Shown piece by piece: positions 46,902-55,490 of a DNA stretch of 64,000 nt (the first letter of the stretch is position 1; each line of letters begins with the position of its first letter). The position numbers were made by a program, and so were the translations under genes. The notes beneath the pieces are model-generated. The model ran no database searches. It saw only the letters and a list, made by a program, of their open reading frames with translations, and was not told the origin of the DNA. Source of the stretch: Chloroflexus islandicus (lineage in GTDB: Bacteria; Chloroflexota; Chloroflexia; Chloroflexales; Chloroflexaceae); the NCBI RefSeq assembly GCF_001650695.1, contig NZ_LWQS01000038.1, positions 62,001-126,000 of the forward strand, in the 5' to 3' direction.

Positions 46902-49172
46902 ATGAGCGCCGCCGCCAATCCGCCCAATGCCGGCTTGCCCGATGCCGAAGAGATTAGCCGCGAAAAAGTTGAACAACTCATCGAAGAATTCGAGAGCGAG
47001 TCGGCAACGCGCAAACTCAACGGTGTATGGGCATGGATTGGGGGGATCATAGCGGCGTCGCTTTCAGTGTATGCCCTCTATTGGACGCAGGCCATCATCA
47101 CGACACAGGTCTACCGGGCCACGTTTTTAATGCTGGTCTTGGTCTTGACCTTCCTTTACTACCCATTTCGGGCCAAATCCCGCACCAATGTCGCGTGGTA
47201 TGACATCGTGCTGGTTGCGCTGAGCGTGGCCAGTATGGTCTATTTGAGCCTCTATTTTCGCGAGGCATTGCAACGAGTCACCCAACCCACGCCGATCGAA
47301 TTGGTGATGGGTGGCATTATGCTGCTGTTGGTGATCGAAGCCACCCGGCGCACCACCGGCTTAGCGTTGACCCTTGTGGCGATTGGCGCGATTTTGTATG
47401 CACTGTTCGGCTACCTCGTCCCCGAACCGTTCGACCACCGCGGCATCTCGCTACAAAGGCTCATCGGCACCAACTATCTGACCCTGCAAGGGGTGTTTGG
47501 CGTTCCGCTCGATGTTGCAGCCACGTTTATCGTCTTATTCACCATCTACGGCGCAGTGCTGGAATATAGCGGCGCCGGCAAGTTTTTTATTGATTGGTCG
47601 TTTGCCGCGTTGGGCAAATCGAAAAGCAGCGCCGGCCCCGGACGCACCGTCGCCGCTGCCGGTTTTTTGCTCGGTACCGTCTCAGGCAGCGGTGTCGCGA
47701 CCACCGTCACCCTCAGCTCGCTGTCGTGGCCGATGCTGCGCAAAGCCGGCTACGACCGGACGGTAGCCGCCGGTATGTTGTCGGCGTCTGGCATTGGCGC
47801 CACCCTCTCGCCGCCGACGCTTGGCGCAGCCGCCTTCCTTATTGCTGAATACCTCGACATCTCATACCTTGATGTGTTGATTATGGCCATGGTGCCAACC
47901 ATTCTCTACTATCTTTCGATCTTTCTGATGATCGAAGCTGATTCACGGTTGTTGCACACACGGCCAGTTGATATTAAAACTGAACCTTTGTGGGATTTAA
48001 CCAAAAAATTTGGCTATCACTTCTCTTCCCTCTTTGCCGTCGCCATCTTGATGGCCATCGGTTTAACGCCATTTATGGCCGTCTACTGGTCAATTGTGAT
48101 CGCCTTCCTGCTCAGCTTCCTGCGTCCCGAAACCCGGCTCACCTCGCTCAAGGCGCTGGCTGCCGGCGCTGCGCTCGCAGCGGTCTTAATGCTGCTAGAA
48201 GTCACCGGGGTCTTGCCGCGCATGCGCCCTTCGGTCGCCATCTTCTGGGGCATGATGCTCACTATCGGCATTGCCGCCGCGATTGCTCTTTACCGGCGGG
48301 TAAAAAACATACCGGGTGAGGATGAGAATATGCGCATTCTGCGCGCCTTAGAGTATGGCGGGCGGAGTGTGATTTCGATTGCGGCGACAACGGCCTGCGC
48401 CGGGATTATTGTGTCGGTCGTCACCTTGACCGGTTTGGGGTTGAAGATTTCGGGTATGATCGTGAATCTCGGCGGCGGTAATATCTTGTTCACGATCTTC
48501 TTTGCGGCGGTGGCCGTGTGGGTGTTAGGCTTGGCCGTTCCAGTCACCGCATCGTACATTCTGGCGGCGGTGATGATTGTGCCGGCCTTGCGCCAAGTGG
48601 GTGTGCCCGAACCAGCCGCGCACATGTTCATCTTCTACTACGCGGTGCTGGCCGACGTTTCGCCACCCACGGCGCTGGCGCCGATGGCCGCCGCCGCCAT
48701 TACCGGCGGCAAACCATGGCCGACGATGTTTATGGCGTGGAAGTATTGTATGCCGGCGTTTCTGGTGCCGTTTATGTTCACCTTGACGATAGACGGCGCT
48801 AGCTTGTTGCTGTTATTGCCCAAGATGGGGCAAGCCGCCAATGAAGTGGCGTTAGCCTTCCAACCGGCATGGTATGAAACACTGGCTGCGGGGGGATGGG
48901 TCACAATAGCAATCACGTTCCTGACTAGTTGTGTGGCGGTGGGTGCGCTCGCGGTTGCATTTGGCGGATGGCTCTTCCAGCAGGCGAATCTCATTGAGCG
49001 CATTATTATGGCGATTGCTGGCCTTGCGATGCTCTACGCCGATTTGGGTGCTGATACGGTCGGCTTTAGCCTCTTTATTGCCGGCTTGATCATCCATGTA
49101 ATCCGGATCCGCTTCCTGCGCAAACCACAATCGGCGGAAACGGCGCCGCAGCTCGGCGAGACGCAGCAATAG
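46902..49172 (+). CDS. TRAP transporter fused permease (4TM-12TM, TAXI type)
   Basis: This 756 aa protein is the fused small and large permease subunits of a TAXI-TRAP transporter. A hydrophilic N-terminus with acidic helix (1-45) precedes about 18 membrane segments. Large-subunit signatures are visible: GTVSGSGVATTVTLSSLSWPML, ASGIGATLSPPTLGAAAFLIAE and DVSPPTALAPMAAAAITGGKPW. Uptake is driven by a Na+ or H+ gradient together with the upstream binding lipoprotein. ATG 46902 is preceded by AAAGGGG. Confidence 0.95.
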   Translation: MSAAANPPNAGLPDAEEISREKVEQLIEEFESESATRKLNGVWAWIGGIIAASLSVYALYWTQAIITTQVYRATFLMLVLVLTFLYYPFRAKSRTNVAWYDIVLVALSVASMVYLSLYFREALQRVTQPTPIELVMGGIMLLLVIEATRRTTGLALTLVAIGAILYALFGYLVPEPFDHRGISLQRLIGTNYLTLQGVFGVPLDVAATFIVLFTIYGAVLEYSGAGKFFIDWSFAALGKSKSSAGPGRTVAAAGFLLGTVSGSGVATTVTLSSLSWPMLRKAGYDRTVAAGMLSASGIGATLSPPTLGAAAFLIAEYLDISYLDVLIMAMVPTILYYLSIFLMIEADSRLLHTRPVDIKTEPLWDLTKKFGYHFSSLFAVAILMAIGLTPFMAVYWSIVIAFLLSFLRPETRLTSLKALAAGAALAAVLMLLEVTGVLPRMRPSVAIFWGMMLTIGIAAAIALYRRVKNIPGEDENMRILRALEYGGRSVISIAATTACAGIIVSVVTLTGLGLKISGMIVNLGGGNILFTIFFAAVAVWVLGLAVPVTASYILAAVMIVPALRQVGVPEPAAHMFIFYYAVLADVSPPTALAPMAAAAITGGKPWPTMFMAWKYCMPAFLVPFMFTLTIDGASLLLLLPKMGQAANEVALAFQPAWYETLAAGGWVTIAITFLTSCVAVGALAVAFGGWLFQQANLIERIIMAIAGLAMLYADLGADTVGFSLFIAGLIIHVIRIRFLRKPQSAETAPQLGETQQ

Positions 49173-49197
49173 CCTGCCATTGCCGCGCCTCGTCAAG

Positions 49198-49548
49198 TTA
49201 GGTTGTTGGGGCTGGTGAACGTTGGCGGCGTTTGAACAAGCGGATGATCTTGTCAATAATCATCACCACGATGGTGATCAGACAGATTTTGATCAACGCC
49301 TCACCCAGATCGCCAGCGTTCGCTAGTGATGGCGCTTCATTGATATGGTGCTCGCCACGATCGGCAAACGCGCCGCTTTCCCGCTCGCCGCCAAAGACCA
49401 CCGCACCACGTTCCCGCGCCCGAAATCCCTCTTCACGCGCAGCCACCTGCGTCACCGGCAGCAGATGGTTCACCCGCAGCCAGTTAAACCCCATCGCCAC
49501 CAATACCGCCACCCCAACAATGATCAAGATGCGTCCGAGCGTTTTCAT
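49198..49548 (-). CDS. Small membrane protein partnered with a DUF4405 protein
   Basis: This 116 aa protein has two membrane segments (about 5-22 and 86-104) with a charged loop between them and a basic tail (FKRRQR). The ATG overlaps the stop of the upstream DUF4405 gene (ATGA), so the two are translated together. I do not recognise a family. It may be an accessory of the cytochrome b-like protein. The open frame continues upstream only as a shadow of that gene. Confidence 0.65.
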   Translation of the reverse strand: MKTLGRILIIVGVAVLVAMGFNWLRVNHLLPVTQVAAREEGFRARERGAVVFGGERESGAFADRGEHHINEAPSLANAGDLGEALIKICLITIVVMIIDKIIRLFKRRQRSPAPTT

Positions 49549-50054
49549 TGCCGCACCTCCTCTAGCCGCGCCGCTGCTGCAGCGGGTTGGCGGGCCGGCT
49601 TGCGCGATGGCCAGAGCCGGCGGAACATACCGGCAATCCAGCTCCAGTGGATCGCGACGTGCAAACCGAGGATGATCACCGTCAGATCTGACGCCTGCCG
49701 GTGGAGTATTTCGAGCGTGCGATCGCGCGGCATCGTAATCCCGAACAACGGCAACGCTTCTCGCGACATCAACACGCCGCTGGCGACGGTAACGGTAAAC
49801 GCGAGAAACAGCAGTGCATTGAGCAGAAAGTTCAAGCGCGACCGCCATGTCGTTTTGGCCAATAGGCGCTTGCCAATGGTGATAATCCATTGCCAGTGCA
49901 GCAGGACGTGGGTGATCAGCGCCGCCGCCAACGCCAAACTCAACCACTCGTGGATGGCCAACCCGCTGAAACTCGGCGCAGTCGCGATGAGAAAGGCGAT
50001 GAACATTGCGCCGTCGATGAGAAAGTTGCGCCAGTTTTGATTCGTCTGCTTCAT
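49545..50054 (-). CDS. DUF4405 / cytochrome b561-like membrane protein
   Basis: This 169 aa protein has four membrane segments. Histidines recur in helices as HEW, HVLLHW, LHRQ and LHVAIHW, a pattern typical of membrane di-heme cytochromes and of DUF4405 proteins. It probably shuttles electrons across the membrane. The C-terminal tail is Arg/Ala-rich. It is first in a two-gene unit with the small protein that overlaps its stop. Confidence 0.75.
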   Translation of the reverse strand: MKQTNQNWRNFLIDGAMFIAFLIATAPSFSGLAIHEWLSLALAAALITHVLLHWQWIITIGKRLLAKTTWRSRLNFLLNALLFLAFTVTVASGVLMSREALPLFGITMPRDRTLEILHRQASDLTVIILGLHVAIHWSWIAGMFRRLWPSRKPARQPAAAAARLEEVRQ

Positions 50055-50068
50055 GTCACACCTCTGTC

Positions 50069-50109
50069 ACAATTGCTGTTTACACTTTTACTGTAAGGCG
50101 CAATTGTGA
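50069..50109. promoter_or_regulatory. Nested inverted repeats in a divergent intergenic region
   Basis: CACAATTGC (50069-50077) pairs with GCAATTGTG (50101-50109), and inside them TTACA (50081-50085) pairs with TGTAA (50093-50097). The site lies between the divergent DUF4405 and 57-aa genes and may be an operator for one or both. Confidence 0.4.
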
Positions 50110-50204
50110 AGAAGTTGTGCAGGGGTTTGGGGAAGGTGGTGAAATCTTGGCAACACCACATGCAGACCTTATCGATGAGAGCATTCACTCAGGAAGGAGT
50201 AGTT

Positions 50205-50378
50205 ATGTCAACGTTAGAGGGATGGGCCTTTTTGGCCCTCATGGCCTGTTTGGTAGGGAGCGTCTTCGCGCTCACGCTCTTTGAAGGAAGTGCAGCGATC
50301 ATCGTGAGTGTGATCGCAACCCTGCTCGGCATCTTGTCTGGCGGGTTGTATGCGGCTTCGGTGAAGCGACAACGATAA
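50205..50378 (+). CDS. 57-aa hypothetical membrane protein
   Basis: A short protein with two hydrophobic helices (about 6-27 and 30-50) and a basic end (VKRQR). AAGGAG is placed well before the ATG, which supports translation. The frame is open further upstream without a ribosome site. No family is recognised. Confidence 0.6.
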   Translation: MSTLEGWAFLALMACLVGSVFALTLFEGSAAIIVSVIATLLGILSGGLYAASVKRQR

Positions 50379-50450
50379 TCGCCTCGCTATCAGCCACTAA
50401 ACGCAGCGCACTGGCAGGGAGGCATAGCGCGCGCCGGAGGCGCTGCGGTG

Positions 50451-50492
50451 CAAAAACAAACCGGTGCGAGACGATGGCAGCCTCGCACCGGT
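50451..50492 (-). terminator. Intrinsic terminator of the DUF2892 gene
   Basis: Read on the reverse strand, an 11-bp perfect stem (ACCGGTGCGAG/CTCGCACCGGT) with an 11-base loop is followed by TTGTTTTTG, 16 bp after the stop of the 64-aa gene. Confidence 0.8.
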
Positions 50493-50508
50493 CTGGATGG
50501 GAGCGCAA

Positions 50509-50703
50509 CTAGCGGGTCTTAACGCCAAACGGCAGATACAACGGGCAGAAACCGATCGCGCTAGTGGCAACGAACACGATCGCCACAATCCCGGCGATCC
50601 AAGCCAGCGCCCCGGTCAAGACTTGGGTGACGATCATAAACCCAAGCAGCAACGCCACGATCACCCGCGCGATCCGATCAATATTGCCCATGTTCGGTGT
50701 CAT
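50509..50703 (-). CDS. DUF2892 inner-membrane protein (YgaP-like TM domain)
   Basis: This 64 aa protein begins MTPNMGNIDRIARVIVALLLG, has two membrane helices and ends FCPLYLPFGVKTR, the pattern of DUF2892 proteins (an N-D/N-R-x-x-R start and a CP-x-Y end). In some relatives the domain is fused to a rhodanese. AGGAGG six bases upstream supports ATG 50703; ATG 50718 overlaps that ribosome site. Confidence 0.85.
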   Translation of the reverse strand: MTPNMGNIDRIARVIVALLLGFMIVTQVLTGALAWIAGIVAIVFVATSAIGFCPLYLPFGVKTR

Positions 50704-51507
50704 TGCCTTCCTCCTCATCAGGTTATTCCTGTTGTGCCTATTACTACTATAGCCAAACGGCCAGCGCCGATCAGTGACAAAGTCACGTTGGCGGGAATCT
50801 GGAGTGCGGCAGTCAAACTGCCGCTCAGACGCAACGCGAGCAAAGACACAGTAGCGCCGGACGGCTGTCCGGCTCCGCAAAGGCGCAGAGGATTAAAACG
50901 CAAAGGCGCAAAGAACGCAAAGGACGCAAAGCGTTTTTGGCCAGCAGCCCGCGCAGCGGGCTTCGTACCCCTAGCCCGGCCCTTCAGGGCCGGGTTCTGG
51001 CCGGAGGGGGCTGGGGCCGCTTGCCTCGTGCGCGGGAGCAGCCCGCTGTGGGGATGCGCTCGCTGAAGCGGGAGATTGCTTCGGGCGCTCCGCGCCCTCG
51101 CAATGACAGACGGGCCTGTCATTGCGAGCCACCGGAGGCGGCGAAGCAATCCCCCGCGAGCGAAGAAGAAACCCCTTTCCGCTGCGCGGTGCCTCCCTAG
51201 CGGGGTTAAGGGGCGAACAGAACGTTGGTCGAGTACAACCGTTGTTCGCGGTGCAATGCCTCAAAGCGTAGCTCTCCACTCCCCTCTCCCGCGCCAGTGG
51301 GAGAGGGGCTGGGGGTGAGGGCCAGCAGCCTGCGCAGCGGGCTTCGTACCCCTAGCCCAGCCCTGAAGGGCTGGGTTCTAGCCGGAAGGGGACTGGGGTG
51401 GGGGATTTGCCTGCTTCCCCTCGCACTGACAACCGGGCCATCGTCGCTATGCAGCCCCATCTTGTGGTATCGTATGCCGGTACGCGCACGCAACGGAGAA
51501 GAACGGC
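50704..51507. repeat. Intergenic repeat block
   Basis: No gene is supported. It holds a decayed GGAGTGCGGCAGT hairpin (50801-50826), A-rich GCAAAGG repeats with about 9-10 bp period (50875-50935), the GAAGCCCGC mosaic (50940-51005 and 51325-51390) and two head-to-head GGAGATTGCTTCG...CTCGCAATGACA elements (about 51070-51112 and 51116-51160). Confidence 0.8.
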
Positions 51508-52659
51508 ATGCGGATTCTCTTTATCACCGGCGAATACCCGCCGCAGCCGGGAGGTGTCGGCGACTATACCCAACGGCTGGCGCAGACGCTTGCGATCGCC
51601 GGGCACGAAGCGATCACGCTGACAGCAACGAAGGGACGCTGGCAACTCTGGCGGGCAATGCCCAATGGCGATGAGGCATTGGTGGCGCCGGGAGGCCGGG
51701 CCAGTTGGCGGCTGGTTGCTGCCGGACGGCTAGCGCGGCTGGTGAGCCGCATCCGGCCTGATTGGTGCCATATCCAGTACCAGACCGGCGCGTATCAGTT
51801 GCAGGTTGGCGTCAATGTGCTGCCGTTGCTCTTGCGCCGCACTGGCATCGCGAGCGCCATCACCTATCACGACTTGTTGCCGCCGTACCTCTTCCCCAAG
51901 GCCGGGCCAGTGCGCGAGTGGGTGACGCTGCTGCCGGCACGCGCAGCCACTGCGGTGATCGCTACCAACCCCGAAGATGAAGCCACCCTGCGCAACGCTG
52001 GCCTCCAGCCCCGCCTGATCCCGATTGGTGCCAATATCGAACCGGCCCTACCGCCCGATTACGATCGCGCCGCGTGGCGGGCGCGGCTAGGTGTGGCTGC
52101 CGGCGAGGCGCTGATCGGCTATTTTGGCCTGTTGTCGCCGGGCAAGGGGGTGGATATGCTGACCGATCTGGTGACCGGCCAACCGCATTGGCGCTTGCTG
52201 ATCATCGGCGGCGCCGCCACTACCCCCACCGATCGCGCCTACGCCGCCGCGGTGCAGCAACGCCTCACAACCGCCGGCCTGTACGATCGGGTCATCTTCA
52301 CCGGCCACGTCGCCGCCGAGCAGGTCTCGGCTTATCTCAGCGCCTGCGATGTGGTGGCGCTGCCTTTCCGCGACGGCGCCTCGTTACGGCGTGGCAGCTT
52401 GCTGGCTGCGCTAGCTCACGGCTGCGCGATCGTCACCACCCCGCCCGCTTCGCCGGCCACCGCCGCCGCCCTCACCGGCGCCGTGCAGTTCGCTGCGGCC
52501 CAACCCGACGCCTTTACTGCCGCGATCAGCGCCTTGTTAGAAAACCCCGCCGCCCGCACCCGCCTCAGCGAGGCCGCCCGCACCGTTGCCCGCCGGTTTG
52601 ATTGGCAGGCCATCGCTGCCGCCCATTTAGAGATGTATCGAGCGGTGGTACAGCGATAA
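51508..52659 (+). CDS. Family 4 glycosyltransferase
   Basis: This 383 aa protein has a GT-B fold: MRILFITGEYPPQPGGVGDY at the N-terminus, then YFGLLSPGKGVDML in the C-terminal Rossmann half and the ALPFRDGASLRRGSLLAALAH region where GT4 enzymes carry the donor-binding acidic motif (E-x7-E is replaced by a Ser/Arg-rich version). It probably transfers sugars to cell-surface glycans or lipids. GGAGAAG precedes the ATG. It is not in an operon here; repeats flank it on both sides. Confidence 0.85.
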   Translation: MRILFITGEYPPQPGGVGDYTQRLAQTLAIAGHEAITLTATKGRWQLWRAMPNGDEALVAPGGRASWRLVAAGRLARLVSRIRPDWCHIQYQTGAYQLQVGVNVLPLLLRRTGIASAITYHDLLPPYLFPKAGPVREWVTLLPARAATAVIATNPEDEATLRNAGLQPRLIPIGANIEPALPPDYDRAAWRARLGVAAGEALIGYFGLLSPGKGVDMLTDLVTGQPHWRLLIIGGAATTPTDRAYAAAVQQRLTTAGLYDRVIFTGHVAAEQVSAYLSACDVVALPFRDGASLRRGSLLAALAHGCAIVTTPPASPATAAALTGAVQFAAAQPDAFTAAISALLENPAARTRLSEAARTVARRFDWQAIAAAHLEMYRAVVQR

Positions 52660-53236
52660 CCTGTGCAGAACGTTTTTGCTTTGGCCTTGGGAGTGCGGGC
52701 CGCTGGCCCGCGGATGACAATCATGGCGCGCCGCGCGAGAGCCATGCGCTCAGCTATGTATTTCGCTAGAGGAGGAGATTGCTTCGGGCGCTGTGCGCCC
52801 TCGCAATGACAACCGGGCCGGGCGCTGTGCGCCCTCGCAATGACAACCGGGCCGGGCGCTGCCGCCCCCCTCGCAATGACAACCGGGCCGGGCGCTGCCG
52901 CCCCCCTCGCAATGACAACCGGGCCGGGCGCTGCCGCCCCCCCTCGCAATGACAACCGGGCCGGGCGCTGCCGCCCCCCTCGCAATGACAACCGGGCCGG
53001 GCGCTGCCGCCCCCTCGCAATGACAACCGGGCCGGACGCTGTCGCCCCCTCGCAACGTGACCTGTTGTCATTGCGAGCCGCCGAAGGCGGCGAAGCAATC
53101 CCCCGCGAGCACGGGAATGATGCCTGCACGCACTCCCTTCGCTAGAGGAGGAGATCGCTTCGGGCACTAACGCACCTTCGCAATGACAATCGGGTCACCC
53201 GCGCTACACCTTTTGCAATAACACACTGGTAATCAT
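52660..53236. repeat. Repeat region with a tandem array
   Basis: No gene. A GGAGATTGCTTCGG element at about 52773 runs into the tandem array (52786-53060). An inverted element (TGTCATTGCGAG...GAAGCAATC) lies at about 53066-53105 and another direct one at about 53142-53190. Confidence 0.85.
52786..53060. repeat. Tandem array, eight units of 34-37 bp
   Basis: Units begin GGGCGCTG at 52786, 52820, 52854, 52890, 52926, 52963 and 52999, and (variant) at 53034. Each contains CTCGCAATGACAACCGGGCC; length varies by the number of C in a poly-C stretch. The array looks like serial amplification of one half of the GATTGCTTCG...CTCGCAATGACA element. There are no unique spacers, so it is not CRISPR. Confidence 0.9.
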
Positions 53237-54328
53237 TCAACCGCTAACACCTCGCATCACCGCATCGCGCAGATCGCGCGCAACTCGAATGTCGCCCAAA
53301 GCAATGCCTAAGCCCACAATCGTCTGCGCCACTTCGGGACTCACACCGATCAGCGTAAGTCGCGCTCCAAGCAAACGAACGCTCCGCGCCAGCGCGATCA
53401 GCCCATCAGCCGCAGCCTGATCCAGAAAGGGCACCCCTGTCACATCAACCAACAGCGATTGCGCCCGGCTCTGCTCGATCGCCTGCAATGCTCGCTGCTG
53501 AGCCAGCGCCAATCGCTCACCATCAAGCGCACCGATCAATGGCATCACCAGCATATCATCACGCACTGCTAAAATCGGCACGCTCAAGGCACGAATCTCG
53601 CGCCGCTGCCGCTCATTTTCGGCCAACGCTGCGGCCAGCGCCGCCTGCCGTTGCTCGCTTTCCGCTAACGCTGCTTGCAAGGCGGCGGTGCGCTCGGCCA
53701 CCCGATCCTCCAACGCCTGATTGGCTTGGGCCAACTGTTGCGCCAACTGCTCAGCCCGACTCTGCGCTGCGGTTGCCAGCTCAATCGCCCGCCGCACGCT
53801 GCGGGTGCCAATACCAGCGATCAGACCGCAGATGACGGTAAGCAGCACGCCGACCACGACAATCTCGCCAGCCGAAGGCGCCACTTGCGGTCGACTCGCG
53901 ACCCCGAACCATTGCCCGACCATGCCGGCAATACCCATTATGGCCGCAAATACGACGTGCTTCTCTTCACCAATGACCGCCGCCGTGATCACCGCGACAA
54001 CAGCAAAGATTGGAACCAGCCCAATCTGGCTGGTACCAAACGGGATAACTGCAAAGCTGACTACCAGTACGATAATCAAACCAATAGTTGCTTGATTAAC
54101 CAGCCCCACCCGGGCAACAGCAACAATGGCCACTACGAACCCAAGACCGATCAGATTAGCGACCAACTGGGGAATAGGATCGGGTTGGATGAGAACCAAC
54201 GGAATTGACAACACCGACATAGAGACTAATGCCAATCCGATAAAGATGACGTTTTTACCCCGTCGTTGAATCTCCGGATCGGGGTGAGGAACTGCTAGTA
54301 ACCAATTCCATAATGATGATGTATACAT
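53237..54328 (-). CDS. Membrane-anchored STAS-domain protein (RsbR-like)
   Basis: This 363 aa protein has about six membrane segments (20-185), a long coiled coil rich in Ala, Glu and Gln (190-255) and a C-terminal STAS domain (about 260-360) with MPLIGALDGERLALAQ and VDVTGVPFLDQAAADGLI. In RsbR/RsbS a threonine follows the Asp of that loop; here it is Gln, so this site cannot be phosphorylated. It is probably a sensor in a partner-switching or stressosome-like pathway. No kinase gene of that pathway lies beside it. Confidence 0.8.
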   Translation of the reverse strand: MYTSSLWNWLLAVPHPDPEIQRRGKNVIFIGLALVSMSVLSIPLVLIQPDPIPQLVANLIGLGFVVAIVAVARVGLVNQATIGLIIVLVVSFAVIPFGTSQIGLVPIFAVVAVITAAVIGEEKHVVFAAIMGIAGMVGQWFGVASRPQVAPSAGEIVVVGVLLTVICGLIAGIGTRSVRRAIELATAAQSRAEQLAQQLAQANQALEDRVAERTAALQAALAESEQRQAALAAALAENERQRREIRALSVPILAVRDDMLVMPLIGALDGERLALAQQRALQAIEQSRAQSLLVDVTGVPFLDQAAADGLIALARSVRLLGARLTLIGVSPEVAQTIVGLGIALGDIRVARDLRDAVMRGVSG

Positions 54329-54602
54329 AAACGTCTATGTAAATAGAGCTAGCTTGCCCTGCCCATATTGTAGCACTTTGGAAACGAGAGCGCAGGCTAG
54401 CGTCAGGGTAGTGGCGCTAAATGCATAGCGACTGATTGAGCGGTGCAGCAATCAGTCACATCTTGTTCATAAATCGCATTCATCGCGCTGCACGCAGCGC
54501 AAAGAGCCATTTTGCTCGTTCTCATGAAGCATGTGTGCTCGCAACACACAACAGCGAGCGCACAACAAGATTTCAAATCATTGAATCGCGCCCCAAACGT
54601 GC

Positions 54603-55487
54603 TCATTCAGCCAAGAATGTCCGCACTAACGCCAGCACCTCTTCCGGCCGTTGTTCAGGAAACCAATGTGGATTGCCGGTTAGATGCACAACACAATCGG
54701 GACGCTGCCGCAACGCCTGCTCAAAACCGGCGGTAGAGGCAATCCGGTCGAGCGGAGAACGGATAAACAGCACTGGAAAGCGAATATCAGTAAATGGCGG
54801 CTGCTGTCCATATCCGACTAACCGCCATGGAGTCTGCACTAGCGTTAGCGGCCAATGCCAGTAGTGGTAACTATCGTAAGCGGCATTATGCGCATCTGGC
54901 GCACGATAGCCGCCAGCCATCAACATCGCGGCTGTAAAAAACCGTGCTATCGGCAGGTAGTAGGGCAAACCAAAAAGGATGCTATACAACCACCATAGCG
55001 CCCTCACCCCATGCTCCCCCCAATCGTAGCGAAACGACGAACCAACCGACAACGCAACCATGCGTTCAATCGGCAAATCAGGCTGTTGCCGCACATGCGC
55101 CCACGTAAAGGTCGCCCCCCAATCGTGCGCCATGATCACAACCTTACCGGTCGGGCTTGCTGCAATCACCACATCTATCAGCGCCGCTACTTCACGCGCC
55201 AAGCGCTCGTGCCGCAAATCATGCAGTGATGGCCAGTTTGGATTAGTGCGCCGGTTGGGCAATGCAATAGCATAAATATTCCGCTCGCGCAACCAGTCTT
55301 GCTGGCGTTCCGCTGGTGTGACATAAGCATCGTACATGTGTTCAGAGTCAGGAAAACCGTGCAACAACAACAGCGGGCTTCGCCGGCTTGCCGGCTCGTG
55401 ATGAATCCATTTCAATTGGCAGAGCATCCGGCGCGCCGGTGGACGGCGCAGAGCCTGCCAGAATGTCGGGAACGACGTTATTGGCAT
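54603..55487 (-). CDS. Alpha/beta hydrolase, epoxide hydrolase/dehalogenase-like
   Basis: This 294 aa protein has the oxyanion motif LLLLHGFPDS, a nucleophile elbow AHDWGATFTW in which the nucleophile is Asp (as in epoxide hydrolases and haloalkane dehalogenases), a distal acid in RSPLDRI and the catalytic His in GNPHWF. Substrate is unknown. It starts 3 bp after the MFS gene and is co-transcribed with it. Confidence 0.85.
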   Translation of the reverse strand: MPITSFPTFWQALRRPPARRMLCQLKWIHHEPASRRSPLLLLHGFPDSEHMYDAYVTPAERQQDWLRERNIYAIALPNRRTNPNWPSLHDLRHERLAREVAALIDVVIAASPTGKVVIMAHDWGATFTWAHVRQQPDLPIERMVALSVGSSFRYDWGEHGVRALWWLYSILFGLPYYLPIARFFTAAMLMAGGYRAPDAHNAAYDSYHYWHWPLTLVQTPWRLVGYGQQPPFTDIRFPVLFIRSPLDRIASTAGFEQALRQRPDCVVHLTGNPHWFPEQRPEEVLALVRTFLAE

Positions 55488-55490
55488 AGA

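Noticed and set aside
49549-49947. N-terminal extension of the 116-aa membrane protein
   Set aside because: It overlaps the DUF4405 gene in another frame, and the ATGA overlap at 49545-49548 gives a natural coupled start.
52786-53060. CRISPR array
   Set aside because: Units follow each other directly without unique spacers, and no cas gene is present.
52416-53167. Frames encoding repeated GGRQRPARLSLR-type peptides over the tandem array
   Set aside because: They are translations of the non-coding minisatellite, lack ribosome sites and occur in several frames alike.
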